Of a stretch of 64,000 nucleotides of DNA, positions 62,041-64,000 are shown one piece after another. Numbering within the stretch: position 1 is the first letter of the stretch; the number at the start of each line of letters is the position of its first letter. The notes below the pieces were generated by a model that was given only the letters and a program-made list of their open reading frames with translations, did not search any database and was not told the DNA's origin. The position numbers were made by a program, and so were the translations under genes. Origin of the DNA: Lampris incognitus (Eukaryota; Chordata; Actinopteri; Lampriformes; Lampridae); contig NC_079211.1 in assembly GCF_029633865.1 (NCBI RefSeq), positions 149,305,901 to 149,369,900 on the forward strand, written 5' to 3'.

Positions 62041-63512
62041 AATCAGCAAGAAGAACCAACTGAACGTGACTGCCAAATGTCTGCTGACAATCTGTACAAA
62101 GTCACATTTTCTGTGAAATGTGTTGAAATGTGTGTAAATCCATGTGTCTTGTATGTAGTGTGGAAACACTGTGTAGCAGGACTTTGACAGAAATGTCAGT
62201 CAAGTGTTTGATCCAAACCAGAGACACGAGAGAAGTCATTTAACACCAGAACCACCGGGATGTCACTCCTACCTAAAACCACCATGAGTGGTCCACAATG
62301 ACCGCCCACGGTTTCTAAACTCTATTCTGTCAAGATAAGTACCAAGTTAAGATAGAAATGCATTGCATGTTAGCATGTCTGTTATTAAACTAACTGACAC
62401 CAAAATTACCATTTTAACAACTATAATACTATTTCCATTTTTAAACCATTTAAAGTTCAGAGAGACATAGTCGAACTTGAATAGCAAAGCTGAGAAAGTG
62501 AAAATATGACCTGAAATACAAAAGGGAAAACACACTGCTATTCTAACAAAGGTAACAAGGCCTATAAAAGGTGAAATGTCAAAACAAAACAATAGAAAAT
62601 AACTATTGAAACAGTCCTAGACAACGAGCGGGACTTAAAACTACTAGAACGACCGTGGGCAGTCCTTTCGACCGCCGCAGTTTTTAAACTCTATATTCTG
62701 TCAAGATAAATACCCAGTTGACATATTAATGCAGTACATATGTTAGTGTGTCTGTTTTGAAACTAACTGGCACCAAAATTAACAGTTTAACAACTTTAAT
62801 ACTATTTTCCAAACTATTTAAAGTGGCCGCTGTCCAACGCCTGTAAATGCTGCAGCGCGTCGGTGGTTGTCATGGTGCGTCTGAAACGGCGCCTGTAACC
62901 AGACGTGTTGGAAATGATCAAAAGTTTAGACTATTTGTGTCCACTGGAGGGCGCTATTGTGTTGGACAGAGCAGTGAACTTCACGAAGGAAACGATGCGA
63001 CCAACCAACACGCCTAATGAATAGTGGCATGCCGCGCGCGATCACGCGCAAATTACCAGCCGTCATTTTGACCGTCTACGGTCGTTTTGGGTAGATTTTG
63101 TCGTAACGTGTTTGAGGCGGGAAAATGACTGGCCAGCATTGCCTCGGCAACGCAAACTAAAGTGAGAATCTAAACGGCCCCAATGAGCGTCTTGCTGGTT
63201 CTAGTCAGCAGATGTGAACCAGCTGTGCGGCACACACAGTGTTACCACACTAAATACTGCGCCTGTCACTCACAAGAACACTTGGTTCGCTTGGTTCAGC
63301 TCGTTTCTTACCTGTCTGGCTGGGCCACCTCGCTCTAGCGCCCCCTGCCGGACTCCTGTTTCTCGTCTGCGGCATTCAGCCTGCGGCGCCTCACCGGGCG
63401 GACCCGCTCTTCTTCTCTGGGTTCGCCGCGGTTGCCGCTGAGAAAGGTCTCCGCTCTTCTTCTCTCCCCGTCCACCTCTGTGTCTGCTGCTTCTCTTCTC
63501 ACTTGCGTCCAT
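60045..63512 (-). CDS. Unrecognised coiled-coil protein, two exons
   Basis: Exon 1 (63312-63512) starts at ATG (MDASEKRSSRHRGGRGEKKS), codes 67 residues rich in Arg, Gln and Gly, and ends at a strong donor CAG|GTAAGAAA. Exon 2 (60045-61037) follows an acceptor TTTTGCAG in phase 0 and adds 330 residues to a TAA, 397 in total. From about residue 100 to 310 the sequence is almost Pro-free and rich in Leu, Glu, Lys and Gln with heptad-like spacing (LLKSRVEDLSTLLKELQDKT, LLLLQAQEEVQLLKQSKEEA), a long coiled coil. A short Ser/Pro-containing link is followed by a Lys/Glu-rich helix (KKEKKEQKLLAKREKQEKKR) and a basic end (FTKKVRGFSNS). No catalytic motif is visible. A structural or cytoskeletal role is only a guess. 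I do not recognise the family; the joining of the two exons is inferred from phase and splice signals. Confidence 0.72.
61987..62039. repeat. (GT)n microsatellite
   Basis: A run of about 22 GT units after TGTGTTG, in the single intron of the coiled-coil gene. The rest of the intron (61038-63311) holds an area rich in GCTGAAA words at about 61560-61860 and no exon. Confidence 0.93.
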
Positions 63513-63725
63513 CGTGTCAATGTGCAGCTGCGCGGCGGCCGCTCCGCTTTTATTACTTGCCTTCCACGTGGGGCCCCGTGATTGGACGAGACTTGTTGGA
63601 ATCATGGGCGGGGTTTTATGATTGGCGGCTTCTGTCACGTTCTATTTCGTACAGGCGCCGCCCTCTAAGGCTATCGAAGTGGGTTTATCCCTTCGCGCAT
63701 GCGTGCAGCACTGAAACGTTTAAGT
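63513..63725 (-). promoter_or_regulatory. Promoter region of the coiled-coil gene
   Basis: GC-rich upstream of the ATG, with a CCAAT box on each strand (ATTGG at about 63572 and 63622, read as CCAAT on the minus strand) and an NRF1-like GCGCATGCGT near 63697. A position 50-190 bases upstream of the start codon suits a TATA-less promoter. Confidence 0.5.
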
Positions 63726-64000
63726 CGATGTAAGGTAGTAATGTAAATCCGCCACAGGGTGGCACTGTTACGCTGTATGTTCCCCTGGGAATGCCGCAAA
63801 TGGCGATGTTTGTCCCTCTTGCAACACCGTACCCCTAAGTCTTGTCCCGGGCAAAAGGCTACGTTGATCACCTTTTTTTTTTTTTTTTCTGCCGGAAGGT
63901 GAGCAGTGTTGCTGGCGGTCTGCATTATCATAAAAATATTGATTTATATCCCACATATTGTCTAACTGTTTATTCTGTGGTGTTAATAGACAAGTTTGCT
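63726..64000. other. No gene seen
   Basis: A T run at 63870-63889 and no supported exon. Confidence 0.4.

Overview
The window looks like teleost fish nuclear DNA. It has intron-split vertebrate genes (btf3, an interleukin-12 p40 gene, an alpha/beta-hydrolase gene and a coiled-coil gene) with GT-AG introns, long (AC)n, (CT)n and (TA)n microsatellites, and a fish-type load of RTE, L2, R4/Rex6 and L1-like LINEs, a Penelope-like element, Tc1 transposons, hAT-type MITEs and tRNA-derived SINEs. Nothing bacterial, viral or CRISPR-like was seen. || Layout. 1-5.3 kb: a possible exon at the edge, a SINE and a 3.1 kb RTE-type LINE. 5.7-15.6 kb (minus strand): an alpha/beta-hydrolase (isoprenylcysteine methylesterase-like) gene whose seven resolved exons close exactly in frame; its introns hold a full-length Tc1 element with an uninterrupted transposase, an L2 fragment, SINEs and MITEs. 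15.7-22.8 kb: two inverted copies of one hAT-type MITE bracket a LINE RNase H fragment that has expanded into about twenty 63-bp tandem units, and a large inverted-repeat structure. 23-33.7 kb (plus): a CpG-rich promoter, then about 14 repeat units each carrying a (CT)n tract and a 3' splice-site-like end, a perfectly symmetrical palindromic Tc1 derivative, a second Tc1 element, and the five coding exons of btf3 (162 aa). 34.6-43.2 kb: a pile-up of R4/Rex6, RTE (apparently 5'-inverted) and two L2 copies. 44.2-50.6 kb (plus): il12b in six coding exons (302 aa), with an RTE LINE in intron 3 and a SINE in intron 4. 50.8-57.6 kb: nested SINEs and TIR elements, L1 and Penelope-like remains, and a small orphan exon with a poly(A) signal that could be an alternative il12b end. 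58.4-63.7 kb: a CpG-rich block, a 93-bp minisatellite, and a two-exon minus-strand gene for an unrecognised 397-aa coiled-coil protein. || The host genes do not form a functional unit; they are neighbours with separate roles (nascent-chain binding, esterase, cytokine subunit, structural coiled coil). Exon calls rest on intact reading frames across GT-AG boundaries and family motifs read by eye. No alignments or database searches were run.
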